Assembly (NCBI RefSeq): GCF_963678975.1
Contig: NC_089281.1
Span: 11,495,277 to 11,559,276 of the forward strand
DNA length: 64,000 bases
Source of the DNA: Dysidea avara
Taxonomy: Eukaryota > Porifera > Demospongiae > Dictyoceratida > Dysideidae
Reading direction: 5' to 3'
Positions 1 to 9,887 of the stretch are shown piece by piece. Numbering within the stretch: the stretch's first letter is position 1; each line of letters begins with the position of its first letter. Below the pieces are notes generated by a model, which was not told the DNA's origin, ran no database searches, and was given only the letters and a program-made list of their open reading frames with translations. The position numbers and the translations under genes were made by a program.

Positions 1-756
1 ATCACTCCAATCACTCTAATCACTCCAATCACTCAGATCATTGCAATCACTCGGATCACTCCAATCACTCAGATCACTCCAATCACTCAGATCACTCCAA
101 TCACTCAGATCACTCCAATCACTCCAATCACTCAGATCACTCCAATCACTCAGATCACTCCAATCACTCCAATCACTCAGATCACTCCAATCACTCTAAT
201 CACTCCAATCACTCAGATCATTGCAATCACTCGGATCACTCCAATCACTCAGATCACTCCAATCACTCAGATCACTCCAATCACTCAGATCACTCCAATC
301 ACCCAATCACTCAGATCACTCCAATCACTTAGATCACTCCAATCACTCAGATCACTCCTATCACTACGATCACTCCAATCACCCAATCATTCCAATCACT
401 CAGATCACTCCAATCACTCAGATTACTCCAATCACTCAGATCACTCCTATCACTCCGATCACTCCAATCACCCAATCACTCCAATCACTCAGATCACTCC
501 AATCACTCAGATCACTCCAATCACTCTAATCACTCCAATCACTCAGATCACTCCAATCACTCAGATCACTCCAATCACTCCTATCACACCAATCACTCCA
601 ATCACTCAGATCACTCCAATCACTCAGATCACTCCAATCACTCAGATCACTCCAATCACTCAGATCACTCCAATCACTCAGATCACTCCAATCACTCAGA
701 TCACTCCAATCACTCAGATCACTACAATCACTCAGATCACTCCAATGAGTTAACAC
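1..756. repeat. 18-bp satellite array (left-truncated by window)
   Basis: Tandem copies of an 18-bp unit, ATCACTCAGATCACTCCA, itself two diverged 9-bp halves. Variants such as ATCACTCTA and ATCACCCA occur, and a block of roughly 180 bp near the start appears twice, pointing to higher-order duplication. The period is a multiple of three, so long ORFs on both strands are artefacts. The array probably continues to the left of the window. Confidence 0.95.
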
Positions 757-860
757 CTAACTGTGTAATGCTACTGAAAATGTACATCATTTAGGGTACA
801 GTAGTACACAGTAATATCCTAACTCCGTCTTATGGAAACTTCCTCTCCCTAATGGTATGT

Positions 861-1639
861 AGTGGAAATGGAAAACGGAAATGGTCAAATCGTCATATAA
901 ATGTACCCTAGAGTAAAACCCTTGTATAGTGGCCACCACCTCTTAAATACCACCTCCTTATAAAGACCACCTCCATACAAAGACCACTTTGTAATTAGAT
1001 CTCAATGACCTTATAAGACCACTTCATATCACCTTTATAAAGACCACTCTCTTTACAAAGACCACCTCTCCACATTGTAATGATCGTTCCAAACGTCTTA
1101 TCAAAACAGCTAGGTCAGCTAAAAAATACTACACTCTTAAGGTCATCATCTCTTTATGAGACCTCTTTTTTTGTTGTTGATACAGTAGGTTGTAGTGTAG
1201 CTAGCCACATTTCACTTGCATGGACTAAGGACTTGGCACATTCTGGTACAAACTAAGCGATAATGGTAGATGACTTGAGTGAAGTGTGGACCAAAACATG
1301 GGAGATGGCATTGACCTCTTTCTATGAGTCATGAAATACATGTTTGAAACTTATCAAATATTACCCATGTAAAGAGCCTAGCTGTTTTGATGAAGTCATA
1401 GAATACATGCTTGGAATCTTAGCTATTATTACAATGTGAGAGGTGGTCTTTTTAAAGAGGGTGGTCTTCAACAGACCATGAAACGGTCTTATAAGGTCAG
1501 CTATCTTTGAGATCTTATTACTTTGTATGGAGGTGGTCTTTATAAGAAAGTGGTCTTTAAGAGGTGGCCACTAAACAAGGATTTTACTCTAAGGTACATT
1601 TATATGACGATTTGACCATTTCCGTTTTCCATTTCCACT
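861..1639. mobile_element. Foldback element with GACCAC-rich arms
   Basis: The left end (AGTGGAAATGGAAAACGG) returns as its inverse at 1620-1639. The arms, about 200 bp each, are full of short GACCAC(CTC) direct repeats, inverted on the right as GAGGTGGTC. The loop is about 350 bp with no coding signal. I could not define a target-site duplication. The element lies directly upstream of the ROCO pseudogene exon, in what would be its intron. The stretch 757-860 shows nothing recognisable. Confidence 0.7.
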
Positions 1640-1726
1640 TTCCGTTTCTGGTTTCTATTTCCACTGTTTTTAATTGCCCAGCACAGAATGTACAGTTATT
1701 TGTGGTTTTCAGTGTATATTCCACAG

Positions 1727-2817
1727 AAATTATAAAGACAGTGAAAACTGATAGCCCTGACCTCAATAAGCTACTGGAAAGTTGATCCTTCATGGATCAT
1801 CAAATATTATTGATAAAGCTTTGGAGGAGAGTCATAGGCAAAGTAATTGTAGCTCTTCTTTTGATCAAGGCAGCCATGGAGAATGATAGGATTCTTAAAA
1901 AAGTATGCTGAGAATGTACAAGGATTATAGATACTAAGATGCCACCAATTGAAGACAATCTTAACCAGCTTCAATGTGCTGTATGCAATCATATTAAGAT
2001 AGCTGTGCTCATTAAAATAGCATGACAAAGCAGTGCATCAGCAGTGAGAGAAGAGCTTTTGGTAAGAATCCAAAGGTTCCCTGTTATGAGTGTGCCAGGT
2101 CTGGTGTTTCTGATCCATGCGAATTCAATGCAGATGAATTGTTGTCTCTGATTGCTGATTACAAGTTGTCCACAGAGTGTGGTATTCGCAATAAGGTAGT
2201 GCAACTAAACAATCTTGTCCCAGATTTGCTTATGGCTGATCTTGATGCAGCATTTCTCCTTGATGCTAGTGAGCTCAATTGCAAGAAATAAAAGAAAACT
2301 TTTATTAGGAACAGGAGCATTTGGAGAGGTCTATCATAATAAATGTAAGGGCCAGTCAGTAGCTGTAAAACTGTACACTGCAAAGGAGGGAAATAATATA
2401 GATAAACAGTTCAAGGAGCTGCGATTAGAAGCAAGGTGTAGGAACAACTACATCATCCATGTCTAGAGTGTATGGTTGTATCCAACAATGTTACTAGTGC
2501 TAGAAGAGGCTCCTCAAGGGACATTACAGGCTCCTTTGCTAAGAGAACAAAAAGCATTTTCAAAAACTGTTATGTACCGTATTGCTATTCAAGTAGCATC
2601 TGCACTATATATCATCTCCACAGTATGGATATCATTCATTACACTGTAAAAATAGATGATGTACTCTTGTGGTCATTATCACTACATTATTTGATAAATT
2701 TCAGACTTCAATTTAGCTGCTCATACTGACCCTAGTGGATCATGAGGTCTTCAACGTGGTACCAAAGGTTTCAATGCTCCTGAAGTTGCTAACATCAACC
2801 ATTTAAATGTGCATTAG
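1727..2817 (+). pseudogene. Decayed paralogue of the ANK-ROCO-kinase large exon
   Basis: The 5' end follows a CACAG acceptor and matches the acceptor-proximal coding sequence of the large exon at 42464 (EIIKTVKTDSPDLNKLL against EIIKEVRNDGPRLNELL). Similarity runs through the linker to SSASAVREELL near 2065. It then jumps to the pre-kinase segment (VPCYECARSG, LIADYKLSTECG) and a kinase fragment with GTGAFGEVY and SVAVKLYTA, ending near the activation segment. LRR, Roc and COR, over 2 kb in the intact copy, are missing through a clean deletion at about 2074. There are several frameshifts and stops in the kinase part. The 3' end abuts a family-A transposon copy at about 2818. It is a dead relic; its ankyrin exon would lie left of the window. 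Confidence 0.88.
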
Positions 2818-2818
2818 T

Positions 2819-2995
2819 AGGGACCACAAAGGAGTAGGTGTGGTCCACCAAATAACATCACCCAAAACCAGCCTCAATTTTCCCTGGTGCTGATGAGGCA
2901 GCATTGGTTAGGCAAAACTAAGCCCAAACAAGCCTTCAGATTGACCCAAAATACTTTCAACAAGTTGCTATGGAATTTTTTTTAAAAATTAATGG
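2819..2995 (+). mobile_element. Family-A repeat, left-end fragment
   Basis: Matches 18660-18835 closely: GTAGGGACCACAAAGGAGT, the block CCAGCCTCAATTTTCCCTG, AAACTAAGCCCAAACAAGC and TTTCAACAAGTTGCTA. It truncates the ROCO pseudogene. Four further copies occur at 18660, 31527, 43835 and 53856, all in this orientation. No coding capacity is visible. Confidence 0.8.
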
Positions 2996-3615
2996 AATTT
3001 TCATTTCACTGCATGGGAAATTCAGTTATAATTCACAGATTTCGTTTTGGCCAGCAAGCAATTCCAATCAGTCTTTAATAATTCTGGTGAATTATGATTT
3101 GAGAGATTTAGGGGTGATAGCTATAGCCACTGGAATTTTCAATCCTGATCGTAACATTCCGGCTAATGTCATGCCATGGAACATAATATTATGCTGGTCT
3201 TTAATAAGGTCATTCACATTCCCAGGGGTAAGAGTGGGCTGCATGTAGCTCTCTAGCCTCCACCTCTTTCCTCCTGCCTCCAGACACAGAACGCTGATCA
3301 GCTGTGTGAAATTTACAAAAATATTTGGAGCATCCGGCAATACATTTGCCTAGTAAAGAGACCCTTAGAGAGACAGCATAGAGACCCTTAGATTGGAAAT
3401 TATAAGCGCCTGCTCCGGGAGCATGCACTTATAATTTCCAATCGATTGGTTCTGTGCGGAAAAATAGGGTCTGGCTACGCGAGACTAGGAAACAGCACAG
3501 ATAATAGAACCCTCACATAAAGGACCAGTCATTCAGTACTCTTTCACTTAATATTTTGCTGTTAACGTTGTAGTGATCAGTGGGTGTGGCTGCAACAACA
3601 AAAGTTAATGTTACT
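2996..3615. other. No gene recognised; contains one hairpin
   Basis: Non-coding stretch between the transposon fragment and the ankyrin relic. The only clear structure is the hairpin at 3391-3443. ORFs here match no family that I recognise. Confidence 0.5.
3391..3443. repeat. 53-nt perfect-stem hairpin
   Basis: GATTGGAAATTATAAG at 3391-3406 is the exact inverse of CTTATAATTTCCAATC at 3428-3443, and the stem continues imperfectly towards a short GC-rich loop. It lies about 170 bp upstream of the ankyrin pseudo-exon start. It could be a tiny MITE remnant or a cruciform-forming site; no target duplication is evident. Confidence 0.7.
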
Positions 3616-4008
3616 ATGGCTGCAATGAAGGATGACCTCCGAGTCAACCTTCCCACATGGTGCAAAGACGGAAAATGCAAGGAAGTTGAAAAATTCATTG
3701 CAAACTGCACTGATTTGCCCTTGCTGATATCAAATCGTTGTGGAGTATTTGGTATACGATGCTGTTAATAGTGGCCACTCGAAAATGTTAGAGATATTGT
3801 TGCATCATGGTGGTGACGTTAATTGTCGTACTAGTAGTGATGGCTTCACTCCATTACATATAGCAGCATCTCGTGGTAGTGTAGACTGTGCCTCAAGTGT
3901 TGTTGGCATATAATGCAGCTACCATCACTGATGATTATGGGAGAACAGCACTACAAACAGCTCAGATGAGCTGTAAACATGCTGTAGTGAGATTACTAAA
4001 GAATGCCG
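3616..4008 (+). pseudogene. Frameshifted ankyrin first exon (ANK-ROCO family)
   Basis: The start (MAAMKDDLRV, then TWCKDGKCKEVEKFIANC) aligns with the starts of the ankyrin exons at 14370 and 49380. Ankyrin signatures follow: ILLHHGGDVN, GFTPLHIAASRGSV, DDYGRTALQTAQ, KHAVVRLLKNAG. A small deletion near 3757 removes the residues before DAVNSGH and shifts the frame. An extra T near 3893 shifts it again before the segment encoding VLLAYNA. The end has the family's phase-1 donor position (GCC G|GT). It is broken by two frameshifts, so it is unlikely to be functional. No downstream ROCO exon on this strand is visible. Confidence 0.85.
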
Positions 4009-4165
4009 GTCAGTTCATAGTGATGACATTTTACTAGCTATATGGCCTATACTATACTTAAATAGCTGCATGGGTCCTGATGCAGACACACCTGTATAAT
4101 AGCTAGCTGTACAGCAAAATTTTTCTGGTCCACCTTTGGTATCAAAAATAGATATTTTGGAAATG

Positions 4166-5573
4166 TAGAGTAAAGTATCAATTATCGGACAATATGATGT
4201 TCGGACAGCTGCCATTCACTTCCTGGGAATCCTGCAGCTTTGATTATTGTACCAAAAGGTAGCCTACAATAAGCAGTAATTATCCTCCAATAATCAACTT
4301 TGCATGATTAAAAGTTTAAGAGTTACAGCCAATAGTATGCTTAGTCCGATAAAATCTATGCTCGGATAAAGCTATCAGTTGTCGGACTTTGATTTTTACT
4401 ACCAGTAAACAATGTCCAATTTATTTCAAATTTGTATGCAATATACCTGTACTCATTAGCTATTAATGGCCAAAAAATGGTTTCGTTATCTTTAGTATTG
4501 AGGGAGTACGAGCCTCCCAATTTTTAGTGGTATTGTCGGACGCCCTCCGCTTTAATTTAGCCATGCCCACCAACAGAGTTCATGCTTTTTGCAACAAATG
4601 CACCAGTGCTAAACCACAGAAGAAGGTAAATAAATATCTTTCAAGAGTAGAGGTATGTTTTAAAGTTGATATTCAGGATATTTCTATTGGAACGCAGTAT
4701 TTTTGGCTCCTAAATGAAGGAGATACACGCTAGGTGGAAAAATGAAATTACGAGGCACAACTTTCTGACCAACCACATTTGTTAGTCTTGGTGCCTCAAT
4801 CGCGAATACCACCTAGAAATGAAAAGATGTTCCATTTTCTACCTTCTATGGATGCACAAAGCAACATTTTCGTCCTTTTTGTTTCACCCATATAAGGTAG
4901 AGAAAGAAAAGTCTTTCAATTTCCGTGACAGTATTTGTGATAGGACACCAAGACTAGCATATGTAGGTGGTCAGAAGGTGGTTTTGCATAACTTCATTTT
5001 CCACCTTGCGCGCATCTCCTTCATTTAGGAGTCAAAAATACTGCGTTCCAATGGAAATATTCTGAATATAAACTTTAAAGCACACCTCTACTCTTGAGAG
5101 ATATTTATTTACCTTCTTCTGTGGTTTAGCACTGGTGCATTTGTTGCAAAAGCATACAAACTCTGTTGGTGGGCATGGCTAAATTAAAGCGGAGGGCGTC
5201 CGACAATACCACTAAAAATTAGGAGGCTCGTACTCCCTCTATGCTAAAGATAACGAAACCATTTTTTGGCCATTAATAGCTAATAAGTACAGGTATATTG
5301 CATACAAATTTGAAATAAATTGGAAATTGTTTACTGGTAGTAAAAATCAAAGTCCGACAACTGATAGTTTTATCCGAGCATAGATTTTATCGGACTAAGC
5401 ATACTATTGGCTGTAATACTTAAGCTTTTAATCACACAAAGCTGATTGTTGGAGGATAATTATTGCTTATTGTAGCCTACCTTTTGGTACAATAACCTAA
5501 GCTGCAGGATTTCCAGGAAGTGGGTGGCAGCTGTCCGAACATCATATTGTACGATAATTGATACTTTACTCTA
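4166..5573. mobile_element. Near-complete 1.4-kb palindromic foldback element
   Basis: The ends are TAGAGTAAAGTATCAATTATC and its inverse at 5552-5573, with TA at each end compatible with a TA target duplication. The arms are about 620-640 bp with scattered mismatches and small indels. The loop, at about 4815-4930, is just over 100 bp. There is no transposase ORF; short ORFs appear in mirrored pairs. The terminus resembles that of the 5709 element (TAGAGTAAGCC), so they may be related non-autonomous foldbacks. A TA-targeting transposase in trans is inferred. Confidence 0.8.
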
Positions 5574-6490
5574 TGGCTGCATGCTTGTATAGCTATATAC
5601 AAGGCCAATTAGCAGTGTAAATTTTTGAAATGGTGTTCATGACACTGATTGATCAGAAAGTGCCTGTATTCTGAACCAGCAAAGCAAAAGCCATATCAAT
5701 GATATCATGTAGAGTAAGCCACCAATGTTCGACCACCATCGGTTCGGACGCGATTTTTCTTTAAACTCGCAAAGAAAATTTCTGCTCTTGCTATGCCTTT
5801 GGAGAGGCCTAGGCCATAAATTCTTCCATGCAGGATTTCAGACCTGCAGCTTTCTTTGTCTGGCTGCAGGAGCTGCAAAAGTGACCTGTCCGAATGTTCT
5901 CAATTCTCGGACAAAAATATGTATTATCGGTCGAGTGGCACTGCTCGTAATGCTTGCACCTGATCAAGTCTTTCTGTACTTGATATGAAAGAGCATCTCT
6001 TATACTCTCCAAATATATGCAGATATTTGGCTTAGTCCTTATTGGCTGTGAATTACGAAGCTCCAAAGTCACCTCTTTCGTGCAATCTTAAACTCGGCCA
6101 CACCTGAAGCTCGTGCAAATCAAATAGTTACCTATATCGAATTCAAAGCTATTTTTATGAACATTGAGAGCATCATGCAGCTACCGTTCAATAGTAAATA
6201 GATATATGCACAATGACCGCACCTTGATTTTTGCTCGAATAGCTATTAGGCTTCTTTGGCAGTATAGCAGCCTAGCTACTGCACCCAGCACACATATATA
6301 CATGCAATCAAAATCCACTTAAATGGGGTTTTGACTAACCCCTGCCTTAAAAATGTCAAGAGTTTCTCTCCAAAATGTCCAGGGCATTAGCCAGATCGAA
6401 ATACTCTAATAGAGCAGTCAATTACTCTAATTTATTATCTCATGTAATCAGGTTTTGAGCGCTGCAGTAATCAACGAAATTCACATATTA

Positions 6491-6791
6491 ATGAGCCTTA
6501 TCCGCAATTACGTCACAACGCAAAAATGGCGAAAAGTGTGGGGGCCTTTTGTACAGAGAGCCATTGGGAAGAAACCAAAAGCAGACCGTAGGACTACTCG
6601 AGAAGTACGAAAATGCGTGCCCCTACATAGTAAGATAGTTAATAAGCCTCACCAGAGTTTTCTCATGCTTTCTTCACGTGGAACATGTCGAAACGTTATC
6701 CCTTCCATACAAAGTATGCTACTTGGCCCCCACACTTTTCGCCATTTTTGCGTTATTTTCGCGTTATGACGTAATTGCGGATAAGGCTCAT
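6491..6791. mobile_element. MITE with TIR ATGAGCCTTATCCGC
   Basis: ATGAGCCTTATCCGCAATTA at 6491 is inverted at 6772-6791; the paired tracts extend about 55 bp and include AAAATGGCGAAAAGTGTG. There is an ORF through the middle with no recognisable product. It is an insertion relative to the right arm of the surrounding foldback. A target duplication is not clear. Confidence 0.7.
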
Positions 6792-7037
6792 AGTCTTAAC
6801 GAAGTGAATATGCCTGGGTGTGGCCCTCAGATTTTCTGACTGCTCCAATTAGGCCCCTATTTGGTGATTATTAGTTTCTCATCCACCGCCCGCATCCTTC
6901 TTAAGCTACCGCATGGTAAGCCATTATTTACTCTGCGCATGCTCAGAAGAACACGTGATACCAAACTGTTATAATTTTTGTTGATGAACGCTACAATGCG
7001 CTATATATCACCAGGAGAACTGTAGCAAATTACTGCA

Positions 7038-8510
7038 GTGCCAGTTGCAATCGTGCTTTATCGACTTCATCAAAGCAAACAGTGTGCAGATCAGTTATGT
7101 GTCCCTCTGTCTATCCTTTTTAACAAATCTTTAGAAAGTAGTGTACTACCAGATGATTGGAAAATTGGTTACATAACACCTATATACAAGAAGGGTAACA
7201 AGACTAAAGTAGATAATTATCGTCCTGTTTGTCTAACGTCTATTGTCATTAAAATATTTGAATCTATTATAAAGGATACTCTGTCCAATTACCTCTCCGA
7301 CAATAACTTACTCTCACCTAATCAGCATGGGTTTGTTCCTAGAAGATCATGTTGTACTCAACTACTACATGCTTTAAATGATTGGACCTTATCACTCGAT
7401 GAACGTCTCTCTACTGATGTAGTTTATTTTGATTTCTCAAAAGCATTTGACAGCGTCCCACATACTAGACTTTTATTGAAACTTCAAGCATATGGAATTA
7501 ATGGTCAACTTTTGAGCTGGTTCAAAAGTTTTCTTACAGGTCGACGTCAATGTGTTAAAATTAATGGTGTCTTGTCATCTTGGGTACAGGTTTCCAGCGG
7601 TGTCCCACAAGGTTCAATACTTGGTCCGTTATTGTTTTCTCTATATGTTAACGAACTGCCGTCACTTGTCTCCAGTCAGTTACTGATGTTTGCAGATGAT
7701 ATAAAGCTCTATCGTACCATCCGTTCTTCTGAAGACTGCCTTGTACTGCAAAATGACATAAATATCTTGCTTGACTGGTCAAAACGTTGGCTATTATCTT
7801 TTAATATTTTAAAATGCAAGGTCTTACATATTGGCAATGCTCCATACACCGGCAATTATACTATAGCAGGAATCCAGCTGGAGCTATTGGACAACATTCG
7901 AGATCTTGGCATACAAATTGACTCAAAATTAAAATTTCACATTCACACAGATATGGTAGTTAAAAAGGCCTACCGGATTCTAGGTCTCATCTGTAAATCA
8001 TTTGAGTGTAAGGACTCTGATGTCATGGTAAAACTATATAAAACACTTGTCCGCCCAATTGTTGAATATAACAATGTCATATGGGGACCTTCTTACACAC
8101 TTGACAATCAAAAACTTGAAAGAATGCAGCGTAAAGCAACCAGAATGATTCCATCTATCAACCATTTATCATACTACGACAGATTAAGACATCTAAACAT
8201 ACCATCTTTACAACACCGTAGACGAAGGGGTGATTTGATATATTTGTACCAAATTCTCAAAGGCAGTTATGATATAGAAAATCATTTATTTACCCCATCC
8301 ACTTCTACTGTAACAAGAGGTCACACAAGGAAATTATTCAAACATCACACTAATTCATATACAAGATCTAATTTTTATAGTAACAGAGTAATCAATGACT
8401 GGAATTCATTACCCCAATCTATTGTTGATTCTCCCTCTGTCAATGATTTTAAAACACTGCTGGACAGACACTATATAGTAATTGCTTATTTGATTTTGTA
8501 TAGTAATTAG
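7038..8510 (+). CDS. Non-LTR retrotransposon reverse transcriptase, 5'-truncated
   Basis: Encodes the RT part of a LINE ORF2, which would copy element RNA at a nicked target (target-primed reverse transcription). Visible RT blocks in order: ITPIYKKGNK and NYRPVCLTS in the fingers, FVPRRSCCTQ, VYFDFSKAFDSVPH (first catalytic Asp), SSGVPQGSILGPLLF, and LLMFADDIKLY with the catalytic FADD. Thumb-like and C-terminal parts follow (DLGIQIDSKL, YNNVIWGPS, VINDWNSLPQ). The apurinic-type endonuclease normally N-terminal to RT in Jockey/CR1/L2-type elements is absent. The first codons (to about 7075) are probably flanking sequence, so the ATG is fortuitous. The 490-codon frame is intact to its stop. 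An (AAATAC)n tail follows at about 8576-8600. It sits in the loop of a foldback element and is a dead-on-arrival copy, though young enough to be unbroken. Confidence 0.9.
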   Translation: MPVAIVLYRLHQSKQCADQLCVPLSILFNKSLESSVLPDDWKIGYITPIYKKGNKTKVDNYRPVCLTSIVIKIFESIIKDTLSNYLSDNNLLSPNQHGFVPRRSCCTQLLHALNDWTLSLDERLSTDVVYFDFSKAFDSVPHTRLLLKLQAYGINGQLLSWFKSFLTGRRQCVKINGVLSSWVQVSSGVPQGSILGPLLFSLYVNELPSLVSSQLLMFADDIKLYRTIRSSEDCLVLQNDINILLDWSKRWLLSFNILKCKVLHIGNAPYTGNYTIAGIQLELLDNIRDLGIQIDSKLKFHIHTDMVVKKAYRILGLICKSFECKDSDVMVKLYKTLVRPIVEYNNVIWGPSYTLDNQKLERMQRKATRMIPSINHLSYYDRLRHLNIPSLQHRRRRGDLIYLYQILKGSYDIENHLFTPSTSTVTRGHTRKLFKHHTNSYTRSNFYSNRVINDWNSLPQSIVDSPSVNDFKTLLDRHYIVIAYLILYSN

Positions 8511-9549
8511 AATAGCTAAGTACATAATAATTATTAATTTTGTTTATGGATGTACAGGCATAAGCCTTTATCCTTAAAATACAAATACAAATACAAATAC
8601 AAAGCAGGCTTTCAGTTGACTGTCGAAAAACAGTTGGCGATCACGAAAAGTAGAATCAGCTGGTGAAGGAATTGTTTGTAGTAAGAAAGAAAGACAATTT
8701 GGACAAGGTCTGTACATCAGTGTGTTAATATTATAAAATAATGGCATAATGGTAATACCCTCCCGCCCGCATCATAATAATTAGAAAGGCTGGATGAGAA
8801 ACTAATAATCACCGAATAGGGGCCTTATATAGACTCTAATAGGTGACTGTTCTATTAGAGTGTTTCGATCTGGCTAATACCCTGGACATTTTGGAGAGAA
8901 ACTCTTGACATTTTTAAGGCAGAAACTCTTGGCATTTTTAAGGCAGGGGTTAGTCAAAACCCCATTTAAGTGGATTTTGATTGTGTATATGTGTGCATGC
9001 TGGGTGCTAGGCTGCTACTGCCAAAGAAGCCTAAATGCAATGTAGCTATTCGAGCAAAAATCAAGGTGCGGTCATTGTGCATATATCTATTTACTATTGA
9101 ACGGTAGCTGCATGATGCTCTCAATGTCCATAAAAATAGCTTTGAATTCGATATAGGTAACTATTTGATTTGCACGAGCTTCAGGTGTGGCCGAGTTTAA
9201 GATTGCACGAAAGAGGTGACTTTGGAGCTTCGTAATTCACAGCCAATAAGGACTAAGCCAAATATCTGCATATATTTGGAGAGTATAAGAGATGCTCTTT
9301 CATATCAAGTACAGAAAGACTTGATCAGGTGCAAGCATTACGAGCAGTGCCACTCGACCGATAATACATATTTTTGTCCGAGAATTGAGAACATTCGGAC
9401 AGGTCACTTTTGCAGCTCCTGCAGCCAGACAAAGAAAGCTGCAGGTCTGAAATTTTGCATGGAAGAGTTTATGGCCTAGGCCTCTCCAAAGGCATAGCAA
9501 GAGCAGAAATTTTCTTTGCGAGCTTAAAGAAAAATCGCGTCCGAACTGA

Positions 9550-9737
9550 TGGTATTACCCCAAATCTATCCGCGATTGGAACAATTTACCAACTGACACA
9601 ATAGAATCCCAATCTCTACAAGTATTTTTAGATAAATTATAACTGACTCTTATCTATGTGATTTGTAATGTTTTCCTTACCTGAACATATCAGTTTGTAA
9701 CTGTGTTTTCAGTAATCATAATCATAATCATAATCAT
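9550..9737 (+). mobile_element. 3' fragment of a second non-LTR retrotransposon
   Basis: Interrupts the right arm of the 5709 foldback; the left arm shows the empty site. The fragment encodes the last residues of a LINE ORF2 (WNNLPTDTIESQSLQVFLDK, stop), comparable with the C-terminus of the RT at 8400-8470. It ends in a (TAATCA)n tail at about 9715-9736. A short ATGG at each junction may be the target duplication. It is a typical severe 5' truncation. Confidence 0.85.
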
Positions 9738-9887
9738 GGTGGTCGAACATTGGTGGCTTACTCTACAGTCTGCATTTCTCACACTGAGTAGAGATACACT
9801 GGTAAAAAAAATAGATTTGGGAATGTCCTTGCAGGTAAATTATGTAGATCCTTGAGATTGTAGATGTTGAATGGCTAATACTATAGT

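Larger units (their letters stand above)
5709..9766. mobile_element. Composite foldback element with nested insertions
   Basis: Left arm 5709 to about 6420 is the inverse of right arm about 8840 to 9766. The termini are GTAGAGTAAGCCACCAATG and its inverse, with TA usable as target duplication. Both arms carry the same 87-codon ORF on opposite strands, a by-product of the inverted repeat. Inside lie a MITE (6491-6791), an inner inverted repeat beginning GGCCCCTATT near 6852 and its inverse ending near 8823, a 5'-truncated non-LTR retrotransposon (about 7040-8605) and, in the right arm, a second retrotransposon fragment (9550-9737). The left arm gives the uninterrupted version of that last site. 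No transposase is seen. Confidence 0.8.

Noticed and set aside
221..756. Long ORFs on both strands at the left edge
   Set aside because: They arise from an 18-bp satellite whose period is a multiple of three; no real protein.
2470..2730. A separate small kinase gene
   Set aside because: It is part of the decayed ROCO paralogue, interrupted by stops and frameshifts.
5725..9479. Identical 87-codon ORFs on opposite strands (5809-6072 minus, 9216-9479 plus)
   Set aside because: Mirror images created by the foldback arms, with no recognisable domain and no codon-level conservation that I can show.
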